From: JALHST01 sp038316335
GTDB taxonomy: Bacteria > Bacteroidota > Bacteroidia > Flavobacteriales > Flavobacteriaceae
NCBI GenBank assembly: GCA_038316335.1
Contig: JBBQAM010000027.1
Location: forward strand, 1-53,299
Direction of reading: 5' to 3'
DNA length: 53,299 nucleotides
The translations under genes and the position numbers were made by a program. Shown here one piece after another: positions 8,610-17,683 of this stretch; within the stretch, counting starts at the first letter, position 1, and each line of letters starts with the position of its first letter. The notes under the pieces are model-generated. The model was not told the DNA's origin, did not search any database, and saw only the letters and a program-made list of their open reading frames with translations.

Positions 8610-8721
8610 TCGTATGGCAATAGAAAAAGCAATAAGGCTCCTTAAGAAGTTCCCTTAACGCACAATACCATTCGCCAAGTTTTGCAGAATTTAATATATC
8701 ATTACGTTACGCAATTTTTCT

Positions 8722-8729
8722 TACTTTTG
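8722..8729 (+). promoter_or_regulatory. Candidate -7 element TACTTTTG for the lpxD operon
   Basis: The octamer matches the Bacteroidetes sigma-A -7 consensus TAnnTTTG exactly and ends five bases before the lpxD ATG, which would give a leaderless or nearly leaderless mRNA. A correctly spaced TTTG -33 element is not evident, so the call rests on the -7 match and position. Confidence 0.4.
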
Positions 8730-8734
8730 TCCTC

Positions 8735-9757
8735 ATGGTATTTACAGCAGGTCAGATTGCCGGTATCTTGGAAGGGGAGGTCGAAGGTAATCCTGAAATC
8801 GCCGTCCACAAACTCGCAAAGATCGAGGAAGGCGAAACGGGGTCATTGACCTTTTTGGCCAATCCGAAATACACCGCATTCATATATACCACCAAGGCCT
8901 CTATTACCATTGTAAATAAAGACTTCATTCCTGATCAATATCTTTCGACCACACTTATAAAGGTAGATGATGCCTACGAATCCTTTTCCAAACTTCTTGA
9001 ATATTATGATCAAGTGAAAAGTAATAAGGTGGGTATCGAAAATCCTGTCTTTATTTCTGATACGGCCTCACATGGCACAGATTTTTATATGGGGGCATTT
9101 TCCTATCTAGGCAATAATGTGAAAATCGGTAATAATGTGAAAATTTATCCCAACGTATATATCGGGGATAATGTTTCTATTTCTGATAATGTCGTTATTT
9201 TTGCTGGCGCGAAGATTTACTCGGAAACGGTTATTGGAAAAAATTGTGTCGTTCATAGCGGTGTAATCATCGGTGCTGATGGATTTGGATTTAGCCCCAA
9301 CAAAAATGGCACGTTTAATAAAGTACCCCAAACTGGCAATGTAATTTTGGAAGATGATGTCGACATAGGGGCTGGTACCACAATAGATCGAGCGACCTTG
9401 GGATCGACAATTTTACGCAAAGGGGTAAAATTGGATAATCAAATCCAGATTGCCCACAATGTTGAAATAGGGGAGCATACCGTCATTGCCGCTCAAACGG
9501 GGATAGCTGGATCTACAAAAATAGGCAAAAGATGTATGATAGGAGGTCAGGTGGGAATCGTAGGTCATATTACAATTGGAGATAATGTAAAAATACAGGC
9601 CCAATCAGGGATAGGTAGAAACGTAAAGTCAAATGAAGTTTTGCAAGGTTCACCAGCACTGAATTACGGGGATTTTAATAAATCGTATGTTCATTTTAAA
9701 AATTTGTCAAAAATAATGGACAGAATCGACAAACTGGAAAAAAAAGATTTAGGGTGA
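8735..9757 (+). CDS. lpxD: UDP-3-O-acylglucosamine N-acyltransferase LpxD
   Basis: LpxD adds the N-linked hydroxyacyl chain from acyl-ACP to UDP-3-O-acylglucosamine in lipid A synthesis. The 340 residues comprise an N-terminal uridine-binding domain (FTAGQIAGILEGEVEG, then ANPKYTAFIYTTKAS) and a left-handed beta-helix of hexapeptide repeats (about residues 100-320). The catalytic His region LDNQIQIAHNVEIGEHT and the AAQTGIAGSTKIG turn are present, as is the GADGFGFSP segment. The C-terminus forms a helix ending RIDKLEKKDLG. Its stop overlaps the lpxC start by four bases (GTGA), so translation is probably coupled. Confidence 0.95.
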   Translation: MVFTAGQIAGILEGEVEGNPEIAVHKLAKIEEGETGSLTFLANPKYTAFIYTTKASITIVNKDFIPDQYLSTTLIKVDDAYESFSKLLEYYDQVKSNKVGIENPVFISDTASHGTDFYMGAFSYLGNNVKIGNNVKIYPNVYIGDNVSISDNVVIFAGAKIYSETVIGKNCVVHSGVIIGADGFGFSPNKNGTFNKVPQTGNVILEDDVDIGAGTTIDRATLGSTILRKGVKLDNQIQIAHNVEIGEHTVIAAQTGIAGSTKIGKRCMIGGQVGIVGHITIGDNVKIQAQSGIGRNVKSNEVLQGSPALNYGDFNKSYVHFKNLSKIMDRIDKLEKKDLG

Positions 9758-11154
9758 GTACCATAAAAGCAAAACAAAGGACCATAGGTAAGGAAGTTGA
9801 GCTAAAAGGAGTCGGACTTCATACGGGCGAAAACGTTACCTTGAAATTTTTACCCGCACCCATAAACTATGGATACGCCTTTAAACGTGTCGATTTAGAA
9901 GGGGAACCTATTATAGAGGCAGATGCCAGTTATGTTGTTAATACACAGCGTGGTACCAACCTTGAAAAAAAAGGAGTTAAAATTCAAACTTCCGAGCACG
10001 TACTGGCAGCATTGGTCGGTCTGGAAATCGATAATGTACTCGTTGAATTAGATTCACCCGAACCACCAATAATGGACGGGTCTTCAAAATATTTTGTCGA
10101 AGCCCTCGAAAAAGCGGGTATTGTAGAGCAGGATGCGCCTCGGGAAGAATATGTTGTCAAGGAGGTTATTTCCTATAAAGACGAGGCTACCGGTAGTGAG
10201 ATTACTGTAATTCCCTCCAATGGGTATCAGGTCACGGCAATGGTAGATTTTGGAACCAAAGTGCTTGGGACTCAAAATGCAACCTTGGAAAAACTTTCTG
10301 ATTTCAAAAAGGAAATTGCCGATGCGAGGACGTTTAGCTTTCTTCATGAACTTGAAATGCTTCTGGAAAATGGATTGATTAAAGGGGGTGACCTTAATAA
10401 TGCCATCGTCTATGTTGATAAGGAGATTTCAAATGTCACCATGAAAAAGCTTGAAAAAGCATTCAACAAGAAAAAATTGACGGTCAAACCGAATGGCATC
10501 TTGGACAATCTTACCTTACATCAGCCTAATGAGGCCGCACGTCACAAGCTTTTAGATGTAATAGGGGACTTGGCATTGGCCGGGACAAGGATTCGTGGTA
10601 AGGTCATAGCCAACAAACCCGGGCATTTTGTCAATACTCAGTTTGCGAAAAAACTGTCCAAGATAATTAAATTGGAAAAACGAAATAATGTTCCGCAATA
10701 TGATCTTCATAAACCACCTTTGATGGATATCCATCAAATTATGGATATGTTGCCCCATAGGCCTCCGTTTCTTTTGATCGATAGAATTTTGGAGCTTTCG
10801 GATGAGCATGTGGTAGGTATGAAGAACGTAACCATGAATGAGCCTTTTTTCGTAGGTCATTTTCCTGGAGCTCCGGTTATGCCTGGGGTTCTTCAAATTG
10901 AGGCCATGGCCCAGACGGGCGGAATTTTGGTTTTAAGTACGGTACCCGATCCTGAAAATTATTTAACATTGTTTATGAAGATCGACAATGTAAAATTCAA
11001 GCAAAAAGTACTGCCGGGTGACACCTTGATTTTCCATTGTAGCCTAATTTCACCTATCCGGCGTGGAATTTGCCACATGCAGGCCTATGCTTATAGCAAT
11101 GACAAGCTGGTTTGCGAGGCTGAAATGATGGCACAAATAGTAAAAAGAACATAA
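9754..11154 (+). CDS. lpxC/fabZ: LpxC-FabZ fusion: UDP-3-O-acyl-GlcNAc deacetylase / 3-hydroxyacyl-ACP dehydratase
   Basis: This is a bifunctional 466-residue protein. Residues 1-310 are LpxC, the zinc deacetylase that commits UDP-3-O-acyl-GlcNAc to lipid A. The zinc ligands are H82 (SEHVLAAL), H264 and D268 (HKLLD), with the catalytic histidine H291 in GHFVNTQF. Residues 320-466 are FabZ, the hotdog dehydratase of fatty-acid elongation, with LPHRPPFLLIDR and the catalytic H369/E383 in GHFPGAPVMPG and QIEAMAQTGG. The fusion is a known Bacteroidetes feature and places in one chain the two enzymes that compete for the 3-hydroxyacyl-ACP pool. Start is GTG within the lpxD stop; lpxA follows after one base. 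Confidence 0.96.
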   Translation: MSTIKAKQRTIGKEVELKGVGLHTGENVTLKFLPAPINYGYAFKRVDLEGEPIIEADASYVVNTQRGTNLEKKGVKIQTSEHVLAALVGLEIDNVLVELDSPEPPIMDGSSKYFVEALEKAGIVEQDAPREEYVVKEVISYKDEATGSEITVIPSNGYQVTAMVDFGTKVLGTQNATLEKLSDFKKEIADARTFSFLHELEMLLENGLIKGGDLNNAIVYVDKEISNVTMKKLEKAFNKKKLTVKPNGILDNLTLHQPNEAARHKLLDVIGDLALAGTRIRGKVIANKPGHFVNTQFAKKLSKIIKLEKRNNVPQYDLHKPPLMDIHQIMDMLPHRPPFLLIDRILELSDEHVVGMKNVTMNEPFFVGHFPGAPVMPGVLQIEAMAQTGGILVLSTVPDPENYLTLFMKIDNVKFKQKVLPGDTLIFHCSLISPIRRGICHMQAYAYSNDKLVCEAEMMAQIVKRT

Positions 11155-11155
11155 C

Positions 11156-11941
11156 ATGAACCAACCACTGGCGTATATACACCCTGGTGCCAAAATCGCC
11201 AAAAATGTTGTTGTAGAACCCTTTACCACAATACATAATAACGTCGTAATCGGCGATGGTACATGGATCGGCTCTAATGTGACCATTATGGAAGGGGCGC
11301 GAATCGGCAAAAATTGTAACATTTTTCCAGGAGCGGTTATTTCTGCTCCACCTCAGGACCTAAAATACAATGGCGAGGAAACGATTGTTGAAATCGGAAA
11401 CAATACCACCATTCGGGAGTGCGCAACCATTCATAAAGGAACTTCGGATCGACACAAGACCGTAATTGGTAAGAATTGCTTGATCATGGCCTATTGCCAT
11501 ATCGCCCACGATTGTATTGTGGGTAATAATTGTATTTTTTCGAATAATTCTACTTTAGCAGGTCATGTTACTATTGGTGACAATGTCATCCTTGCAGGGT
11601 TGGTTGCCGTGCATCAATTCGTTTCTATTGGTCAACATGCATTTGTGACTGGAGGCTCACTCGTTCGAAAAGATGTTCCTCCCTATGTGAAGGCAGCACG
11701 GGAACCGTTGTCGTATGTAGGTATCAATTCGGTGGGCCTGCGAAGACGGGGCTACGAGTCTGAAAAAATCACTGAAATACAGAATATTTACCGAATTTTA
11801 TATCAGAAAAATTATAACAATAGTCAAGCAGTCCAAATTATTGAAGCAGAAATGGAAGCTACTCCGGAAAGGGATGAAATACTTCAATTTATTCGTGATT
11901 CACAGCGAGGTATTATGAAAGGCTATTTTAGTACGACGTAG
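11156..11941 (+). CDS. lpxA: UDP-N-acetylglucosamine acyltransferase LpxA
   Basis: LpxA transfers a 3-hydroxyacyl chain from ACP to the 3-OH of UDP-GlcNAc, the first step of lipid A synthesis. The 261 residues have the normal length: hexapeptide repeats from the N-terminus (AYIHPGAKIAKNVVVEPF), the catalytic histidine in MAYCHIAHDC, the H-x-GLR-like segment VGINSVGLRRRG and a C-terminal helical bundle that binds the acyl donor. The ATG lies one base after the lpxC-fabZ stop. Together these three genes give the first three lipid A enzymes as one transcriptional unit. Confidence 0.96.
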   Translation: MNQPLAYIHPGAKIAKNVVVEPFTTIHNNVVIGDGTWIGSNVTIMEGARIGKNCNIFPGAVISAPPQDLKYNGEETIVEIGNNTTIRECATIHKGTSDRHKTVIGKNCLIMAYCHIAHDCIVGNNCIFSNNSTLAGHVTIGDNVILAGLVAVHQFVSIGQHAFVTGGSLVRKDVPPYVKAAREPLSYVGINSVGLRRRGYESEKITEIQNIYRILYQKNYNNSQAVQIIEAEMEATPERDEILQFIRDSQRGIMKGYFSTT

Positions 11942-12104
11942 TCGAATAGGTTGTGGTGCTTTGAATTATAGCGATTGTTTAACGAAAATGAGACTTGAAA
12001 TGGGCCATAATCCTAACAAAGGTCTTGTTTTTTTGAACATGCAAAAACGCTTTCAGCTTTGCGCAACAACCATAAACCATAAATCATAAACTTTTAACCA
12101 TTAT

Positions 12105-12668
12105 ATGGCATCAACATCTGACATTCGTAAGGGATTATGTATAAGATATAATAACGATATCTATAAGATCATTGAATTCTTGCATGTAAAACCGGGCAAA
12201 GGTCCGGCTTTTGTACGAACAAAACTAAAAAGTGTTACCAACGGCAAGGTTTTGGACAATACTTTTTCTGGGGGACATAAGATTGAAGATGTTCGGGTAG
12301 AGACCAGATCCTATCAATTTTTATATGCTGAGGGGGAAACCTACCATTTCATGAATACCGATGATTACAATCAGATTACCCTACAAGAAAATGCCTTGGA
12401 TGCCCCGGGCCTCTTGAAAGAAGGGGAAGTCGTCACCATACTTTTTAATACAGAGGACAGCATGCCACTATCAGTAGATATGCCAGCGAGTGTAATCCTT
12501 GAAGTGACCTATACCGAACCTGGGGTCAAAGGAAATACGGCTACCAATGCGACAAAGCCGGCCAAAGTGGAAACCGGCGCAGAAGTGAACGTTCCCCTGT
12601 TTATCAATGAAGGCGATAAGATCAAGGTCGATACGGTTTCGGGCTCTTACATGGAAAGGGTTAAATAA
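12105..12668 (+). CDS. efp: Translation elongation factor P
   Basis: EF-P relieves ribosome stalling at polyproline stretches. The 187-residue protein has the three-domain length of the family. The N-terminal KOW-like domain carries the loop KPGKGPAFVRTKLKS, whose lysine is the usual modification site; the central OB domain follows (HKIEDVRVETRSYQFLYAEG), and the C-terminal OB domain ends with EVNVPLFINEGDKIKVDTVSGSYMERVK, a very conserved EF-P signature. A 163-base spacer separates it from lpxA and contains three near-tandem CATAAA units just before the start. Confidence 0.96.
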   Translation: MASTSDIRKGLCIRYNNDIYKIIEFLHVKPGKGPAFVRTKLKSVTNGKVLDNTFSGGHKIEDVRVETRSYQFLYAEGETYHFMNTDDYNQITLQENALDAPGLLKEGEVVTILFNTEDSMPLSVDMPASVILEVTYTEPGVKGNTATNATKPAKVETGAEVNVPLFINEGDKIKVDTVSGSYMERVK

Positions 12669-12770
12669 TAGGTTTTTCCTAAGAGTGCGGAATGCTATAC
12701 CCAATATGGGATTGTTAAGATAGCTTAGACACGACAAATTAATACGATTCGATAATTTAAACGGAGCCAT

Positions 12771-13703
12771 TTGAGATTTCCAATTGTCTATACCCTAAAG
12801 CAAATTGCTTCCATCATTGAATGTGAATATGTTGGTGATGATACTTTCGAAGTATTGGGCATGAACGAAATTCATGTTGTCCAAACAGGCGAAATCGTTT
12901 TCGTCGACCATCCAAAGTACTATGATAAGGCCTTAAAATCAAAGGCATCGGTAATACTTATAAATAAGAAGGTTGATTGTCCCACTGGCAAAGCCCTGAT
13001 TTTATCCGATGACCCATTTCGTGACTTTAATCGCTTGACGCGATTCTTCCAGCCATTTAAAAGCGCACAAGGTTCAATATCGCCTTCGGCCACCATAGGT
13101 CAAAATACGATTATTCAGCCAAATACATTTGTTGGAAACAATGTGGTTATTGGCAAAGATTGCACAATTCATTCGAATGTGTCAATTTATGATAATTGTA
13201 TCATCGGAAACCATGTAATCATACATGCAGGTACCGTTTTGGGTTCCGACGCTTTTTATTATAAAAAGAGACCCGAGGGATTTGATAAGTTGCTTTCAGG
13301 CGGCAGGGTGGTTCTTCAGGATCATGTTGAAATAGGGGCATTATGTACTATCGATAAGGGAGTAACAGGCGATACTACCATCATGAAAGGAACCAAGCTA
13401 GATAATCAAGTACATGTGGGCCACGATACCGTAATTGGAGAAGGATGTTTAATCGCATCCCAAACCGGTATTGCTGGATGTGTTATCATTGAAGATGGGG
13501 TAACCCTTTGGGGACAGGTAGGTACCAATAGTGGGATTACCATTGGCAAGAATGCCATTATAATGGGACAGACAGGTGTCACGAAATCGGTAGCAGGGGG
13601 CAAAAGTTATTTTGGCACCCCCATAGAAGAGTCCCGTGAAAAGTTGAAACAATTGGCATATATCAAGAAAATACCCTCGATTTTGAAAAGATTGGAAGAG
13701 TAA
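12771..13703 (+). CDS. Second LpxD-like N-acyltransferase
   Basis: The 310-residue protein is a paralogue of LpxD with the same two-part plan: an N-terminal domain (PIVYTLKQIASIIECEYVGD, later HPKYYDKALKSKAS) and a hexapeptide beta-helix with the histidine segment VHVGHDTVIGEG and ASQTGIAGCVI. It lacks some of the N-terminal and C-terminal sequence of the 340-residue LpxD upstream. The start is TTG, chosen because the product then begins MRFPIVYTLKQ like its relatives and no ATG is available nearby. Such second copies between efp and sucD are usual in flavobacteria. The substrate may be UDP-GlcN-linked or a different nucleotide sugar; that is not settled by sequence. Confidence 0.85.
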   Translation: MRFPIVYTLKQIASIIECEYVGDDTFEVLGMNEIHVVQTGEIVFVDHPKYYDKALKSKASVILINKKVDCPTGKALILSDDPFRDFNRLTRFFQPFKSAQGSISPSATIGQNTIIQPNTFVGNNVVIGKDCTIHSNVSIYDNCIIGNHVIIHAGTVLGSDAFYYKKRPEGFDKLLSGGRVVLQDHVEIGALCTIDKGVTGDTTIMKGTKLDNQVHVGHDTVIGEGCLIASQTGIAGCVIIEDGVTLWGQVGTNSGITIGKNAIIMGQTGVTKSVAGGKSYFGTPIEESREKLKQLAYIKKIPSILKRLEE

Positions 13704-13718
13704 ATAAGATCGTGAATC

Positions 13719-13750
13719 TTTCAGAAATCAGCCACAAACCTATATTTTTG
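13719..13750 (+). promoter_or_regulatory. Candidate sucD promoter
   Basis: TTTC at 13719-13722 and TATTTTTG at 13743-13750 are separated by 20 bases. This fits the Bacteroidetes pattern TTTG-N19-21-TAnnTTTG with one mismatch in the -33 box, and it would leave a 5' leader of about 50 bases before the sucD ATG. Confidence 0.45.
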
Positions 13751-13806
13751 TACAACAAGTCACAAAGAAAATTGAAATTTAGACCAAACTAATCAATATT
13801 TAAAAA

Positions 13807-14679
13807 ATGAGCGTTCTAGTAAATAAGCATTCCAAAATAATTGTTCAGGGTTTTACGGGAAGTGAAGGTACCTTCCATGCCGAACAAATGATTGATTATG
13901 GGACCAATGTGGTCGGTGGGGTTACTCCCGGTAAAGGCGGTCAAAAACATTTGGGCAAACCTGTATTTAATACTGTTGAGGAAGCGGTTCAAAAAGTAGG
14001 TGCCGATACGACGATTATATTTGTACCGCCTGCATTTGCCGCGGACGCCATTATGGAAGCTGCCAGTGCTGGAATCAAGGTAATAATAACTATTACTGAG
14101 GGCATTCCCATTGCCGATATGGTGAAGGCATATGACTATATAAAGGAGAAGGACTGTCGATTGATCGGCCCGAATTGCCCAGGGGTAATCACTCCAGGTG
14201 AGGCAAAGGTGGGCATTATGCCTGGATTTGTATTTAAAAAAGGCCATGTTGGCATCGTATCAAAGTCAGGGACGCTAACCTATGAAGCGGCTGATCAAGT
14301 TGTTCGTCAGGGACTAGGCATTACGACTGCTATCGGCATTGGTGGGGATCCGATTATTGGCACTACCACAAAAGAAGCCGTTGAATTATTAATTAATGAC
14401 CCAGAGACCGAATGCGTTGTGATGATCGGGGAAATTGGGGGACATTTGGAAGCAGATGCAGCCGAATGGTATAAAAATAGTGGAAGCAAAAAACCGATCG
14501 TTGGTTTTATAGCCGGGGAAACGGCCCCTGCAGGAAGGACCATGGGCCATGCTGGAGCCATAGTTGGTGGTAGTGATGACACGGCACAGGCAAAAAAGAG
14601 AATTATGCGGGAGTGTGGGATCCATGTTGTAGATTCCCCTGCCGAAATCGGTAAAAAAGTCAAGGAAATAATGGGGTGA
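13807..14679 (+). CDS. sucD: Succinyl-CoA synthetase alpha subunit
   Basis: The alpha subunit carries the CoA-binding domain and the phosphorylated histidine of the TCA-cycle succinyl-CoA ligase. The 290 residues begin with SVLVNKHSKIIVQGFTGSEG, contain the CoA-binding VTPGKGGQKHLGKPVFNTV and the FVPPAFAADAI segment, the GIIP-like IMPGFVFKKGHVG, and the active-site histidine in TMGHAGAIVGG. Length and order are normal. The beta subunit gene is not in this window. A terminator follows directly, so sucD appears to end its transcript. Confidence 0.96.
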   Translation: MSVLVNKHSKIIVQGFTGSEGTFHAEQMIDYGTNVVGGVTPGKGGQKHLGKPVFNTVEEAVQKVGADTTIIFVPPAFAADAIMEAASAGIKVIITITEGIPIADMVKAYDYIKEKDCRLIGPNCPGVITPGEAKVGIMPGFVFKKGHVGIVSKSGTLTYEAADQVVRQGLGITTAIGIGGDPIIGTTTKEAVELLINDPETECVVMIGEIGGHLEADAAEWYKNSGSKKPIVGFIAGETAPAGRTMGHAGAIVGGSDDTAQAKKRIMRECGIHVVDSPAEIGKKVKEIMG

Positions 14680-14695
14680 TTTTCTATTTTGCATG

Positions 14696-14727
14696 AAAAG
14701 GTCCCGTTCCAAACAGGGCTTTTTTTT
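14696..14727 (+). terminator. Terminator after sucD
   Basis: An imperfect stem (AAAAG/CTTTT, CCC/GGG and GTT/AAC with small bulges) ends in a run of eight T residues starting 41 bases past the sucD stop. Confidence 0.65.
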
Positions 14728-14803
14728 GGTTATATTAAAATCACTTTTTAATCATCACAGCTTCCAAGACCATTTTTTTGCTTTTTTTTAAATTTAGATG
14801 CAT

Positions 14804-15550
14804 ATGAAACTTTTACAGGATAAAATCGCACTAATTACCGGGGCCAGTAGGGGAATCGGTATGGGTATTGCCAAAACGTTCGCCCAGCACGGAGCCGATG
14901 TCGCTTTTACCTATAGTTCTAGCGAAGCTCCTGCCTTGGAGCTTGAAAAAGAACTACGTGAGCAAGGTGTAAGAGCCAAGGCCTACAAGAGCAATGCTGC
15001 GAGTTTTGAAGATTCGGCAAAACTCATCGAAAAAGTGCTCGAAGATTTTGGTGGTATTGACATATTAATTAACAATGCCGGAATTACAAAGGATAATTTG
15101 TTAATGCGCATGTCAGAAGATGATTTTGATTCGGTAATTGACACAAATTTGAAATCGGTGTTCAATATGACCAAGGCCGTTCAACGTACCATGCTAAAAC
15201 AGCGAAAGGGGTCTATCATAAATATGAGCAGTGTTGTAGGTGTCAAAGGGAATGCGGGCCAAACTAATTATGCGGCTTCCAAGGCCGGAATGATTGGCTT
15301 TACCAAAAGTGTTGCCCTTGAACTTGGTTCCAGGAATATTCGATGTAATGCGATTGCTCCCGGATTTATAGAAACGGAAATGACCCAAAAATTAGAGGAA
15401 AAAACAGTAGCGGCCTGGCGAGATGCGATACCTTTAAAACGTGGCGGAACTCCGGATGATATAGCCAATGCGTGTTTGTTTTTTGCATCCGACCTCTCTG
15501 CCTATGTCACAGGGCAAGTATTGAATGTTGACGGTGGCATGTTGACATGA
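14804..15550 (+). CDS. fabG: 3-oxoacyl-[ACP] reductase FabG
   Basis: FabG is the NADPH-dependent reductase of type II fatty-acid synthesis. The start giving MKLLQDKIALITGASRG is preferred over the ATG two codons upstream, because this matches the family N-terminus; the product is then 248 residues, the standard FabG length. It is a classical SDR: TGASRGIG cofactor motif (residues 12-19), NNAG, the catalytic Ser (NMSSVVG), the YAASK tetrad motif and the IAPGFIETEMT loop. It provides 3-hydroxyacyl-ACP, the donor used by the LpxA and LpxD enzymes encoded upstream. Confidence 0.95.
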   Translation: MKLLQDKIALITGASRGIGMGIAKTFAQHGADVAFTYSSSEAPALELEKELREQGVRAKAYKSNAASFEDSAKLIEKVLEDFGGIDILINNAGITKDNLLMRMSEDDFDSVIDTNLKSVFNMTKAVQRTMLKQRKGSIINMSSVVGVKGNAGQTNYAASKAGMIGFTKSVALELGSRNIRCNAIAPGFIETEMTQKLEEKTVAAWRDAIPLKRGGTPDDIANACLFFASDLSAYVTGQVLNVDGGMLT

Positions 15551-15641
15551 AGTTGAAAATTGACTTTTTGGATATTTGAAAGGGAATCAATTGCCAACTT
15601 GATGTGTCGATGGCCGAAACGCGGAAAACATTCGTAATAAA

Positions 15642-17669
15642 ATGCAAATACAAACGGTCTTCTTATTAATATTTGCCGCAATCGTTGCATTTGGGATCGT
15701 ATTTTTTCAGTATTATTTTAAAACGAAAAGAAGGGGTCTTCTCTCGGTAGTCCTCTTTTTTCTTCGGTTTCTGGCCATATTCGGGTTGTTTTTACTGCTT
15801 ATAAATCCAAAATTTTCAAAAAAAGAACTTTCACTGGAAAAGCCAAACCTCGTGATACTTGTCGACAATTCTACCTCGATGGGCACCACACGGAAAGAAC
15901 TTCTGGAAAATCTGAGATCCTTTGGGGACGACCCTGAAATCAAGGCTCGCTTTAATTTAAAGGAATATCTTTTCGGTTCTTCCTTAGATATTTTGGACAG
16001 TATTTCATTTGAAGCCAAAAATACAAATATAGCGCAGGCGCTCAGTGCAGTCAAAGAGATATATTCACGCAGTAATACGGCCATTGTATTGTTGACCGAT
16101 GGAAATCAGACCCTTGGCAATGATTATGAATATTACGGAAATAATTTCGGTATCCCAGTGTATCCTGTTGTAATGGGCGATACCATACGATACGAAGATA
16201 TACGAATTGATCAAGTGAATGTCAACCGATATGCATTTTTAAAAAACAAGTTCCCTTTGGAAGTATTCGTGTCCTATGAGGGTACGTTGCCAGTTGAATC
16301 GACACTTTCCATTTTGATCGATGGGAAAAGCGTATATCGAGAGCGACTCGCTTTCTCGACCACTCAGAACAGTAAAGTGATAAATGCCGTAATCGAGGCT
16401 GGTTCAGTTGGAGCCAAAACCATTCAAGTTGTTCTGTCAGCATTACAAAATGAAAAGAATACGGCGAATAATCAAAAGAAGGTGGCTATCGAAGTCATCG
16501 ATGAGAAAACCAAAGTGCTACTGATTTCAGATATGCTGCATCCAGATATCGGTGCTTTGACCAAGGCAATTCAAAGTAATGAACAACGCACTGTTTTGGT
16601 TAAGAAACCACCATTGGGACCAAGCGATTTTGAAGATGTCGATTTGGTTATCCTATATCAACCCAACGCCAAATTTAAAACGGCATATGATTTTTTGACA
16701 AAAAACAAGACCAATGTGCTGACCATTGCAGGAACTCAAAGTGATTGGCGTTTTCTAAACAGGGCACAAGCAAGTTGGCAGGTCGATGGCAACTATCCCG
16801 TTCAAGAGGTGCTTCCTATATTGAATGTGGCATTCCCTAAATTTGATGTCTCCGGCTTTAATTTCGATGGCTATCCACCTTTGGATAGTGATGCTGGGGG
16901 AATTCAAATCAAAGTCCCATATGAGACCCTTCTTAATATGCAAATAAAAGGAGTCGAAATGCCGGATCCCCTTATGGTCTTAATGAACGAGGAAACTACT
17001 CGAGAAGCGGTGCTTTTTGGTGAAGGAATCTGGAAATGGCGCATGCAAAACTATCGGGACAATCAAGATTTTAGGAATTTTGATGACTTTTTTGGCAAGC
17101 TGGTTTTGTATCTCACCACCACAAAGTCAAAAAGCAGATTGCAGGTCGACTATAAATCCCTGTATGAAGGTAGTACCGATGCCAAAATATCGGTCAGTTA
17201 TTTTGATGAAGGCTTTCAATTTGATCAGAATGCTACTATTTTGTTAAAATTGAACAATTCTGAAAGCGGTTATTCGAATGAAATTCCAATGCTGCTAAAA
17301 GGAAATTATTATGAAATGGACCTATCGGGGCTTTCGCCAGGCACCTATGACTTTACCGTGACGGTACAAAATGAAAACAGAACAACCTCCGGAAATTTCA
17401 CCATCCTCGATTTTGATGTTGAACAACAGTTTCTTTCAAGCGACTATAAGAAATTAAATGCATTGGCAACCGAGACTTCCGGTGGCTTATTTTTCCCCTC
17501 TCAAACAGATTCCTTAATTAAAAATATAACAAATGACCCGAGATATCTTCCAATTCAAAGCAGCCAGGAAATTGTTGTATCTTTGATTGATTTCAGAATC
17601 ATATTAGGCTTCATTGTAGCCGCCTTAGCCCTAGAATGGTTTATTAGAAAATTTATCGGACTAACTTAA
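15642..17669 (+). CDS. Membrane protein with a VWA-like domain
   Basis: The 675-residue protein has two N-terminal membrane helices (about residues 5-23 and 37-56), a large extracytoplasmic region and a C-terminal helix (about 648-667) followed by a short basic end. Residues about 68-190 look like a von Willebrand A fold: LVILVDNSTSMG supplies the D-x-S-x-S MIDAS sequence, and AIVLLTDGNQTLG the later metal-site strand. The middle and C-terminal parts include beta-sandwich-like segments (LSGLSPGTYDFTVTVQNE). It resembles Bacteroidetes membrane proteins of unknown role, sometimes grouped with glutamine-amidotransferase-like membrane proteins. The prohibitin gene follows after 14 bases, suggesting a shared membrane function. 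Confidence 0.8.
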   Translation: MQIQTVFLLIFAAIVAFGIVFFQYYFKTKRRGLLSVVLFFLRFLAIFGLFLLLINPKFSKKELSLEKPNLVILVDNSTSMGTTRKELLENLRSFGDDPEIKARFNLKEYLFGSSLDILDSISFEAKNTNIAQALSAVKEIYSRSNTAIVLLTDGNQTLGNDYEYYGNNFGIPVYPVVMGDTIRYEDIRIDQVNVNRYAFLKNKFPLEVFVSYEGTLPVESTLSILIDGKSVYRERLAFSTTQNSKVINAVIEAGSVGAKTIQVVLSALQNEKNTANNQKKVAIEVIDEKTKVLLISDMLHPDIGALTKAIQSNEQRTVLVKKPPLGPSDFEDVDLVILYQPNAKFKTAYDFLTKNKTNVLTIAGTQSDWRFLNRAQASWQVDGNYPVQEVLPILNVAFPKFDVSGFNFDGYPPLDSDAGGIQIKVPYETLLNMQIKGVEMPDPLMVLMNEETTREAVLFGEGIWKWRMQNYRDNQDFRNFDDFFGKLVLYLTTTKSKSRLQVDYKSLYEGSTDAKISVSYFDEGFQFDQNATILLKLNNSESGYSNEIPMLLKGNYYEMDLSGLSPGTYDFTVTVQNENRTTSGNFTILDFDVEQQFLSSDYKKLNALATETSGGLFFPSQTDSLIKNITNDPRYLPIQSSQEIVVSLIDFRIILGFIVAALALEWFIRKFIGLT

Positions 17670-17683
17670 AATCAAATAATAAA

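Noticed and set aside
12060..12100. Three near-tandem CATAAA units before efp as a regulatory repeat
   Set aside because: Short, AT-rich and imperfect; could easily arise by chance.
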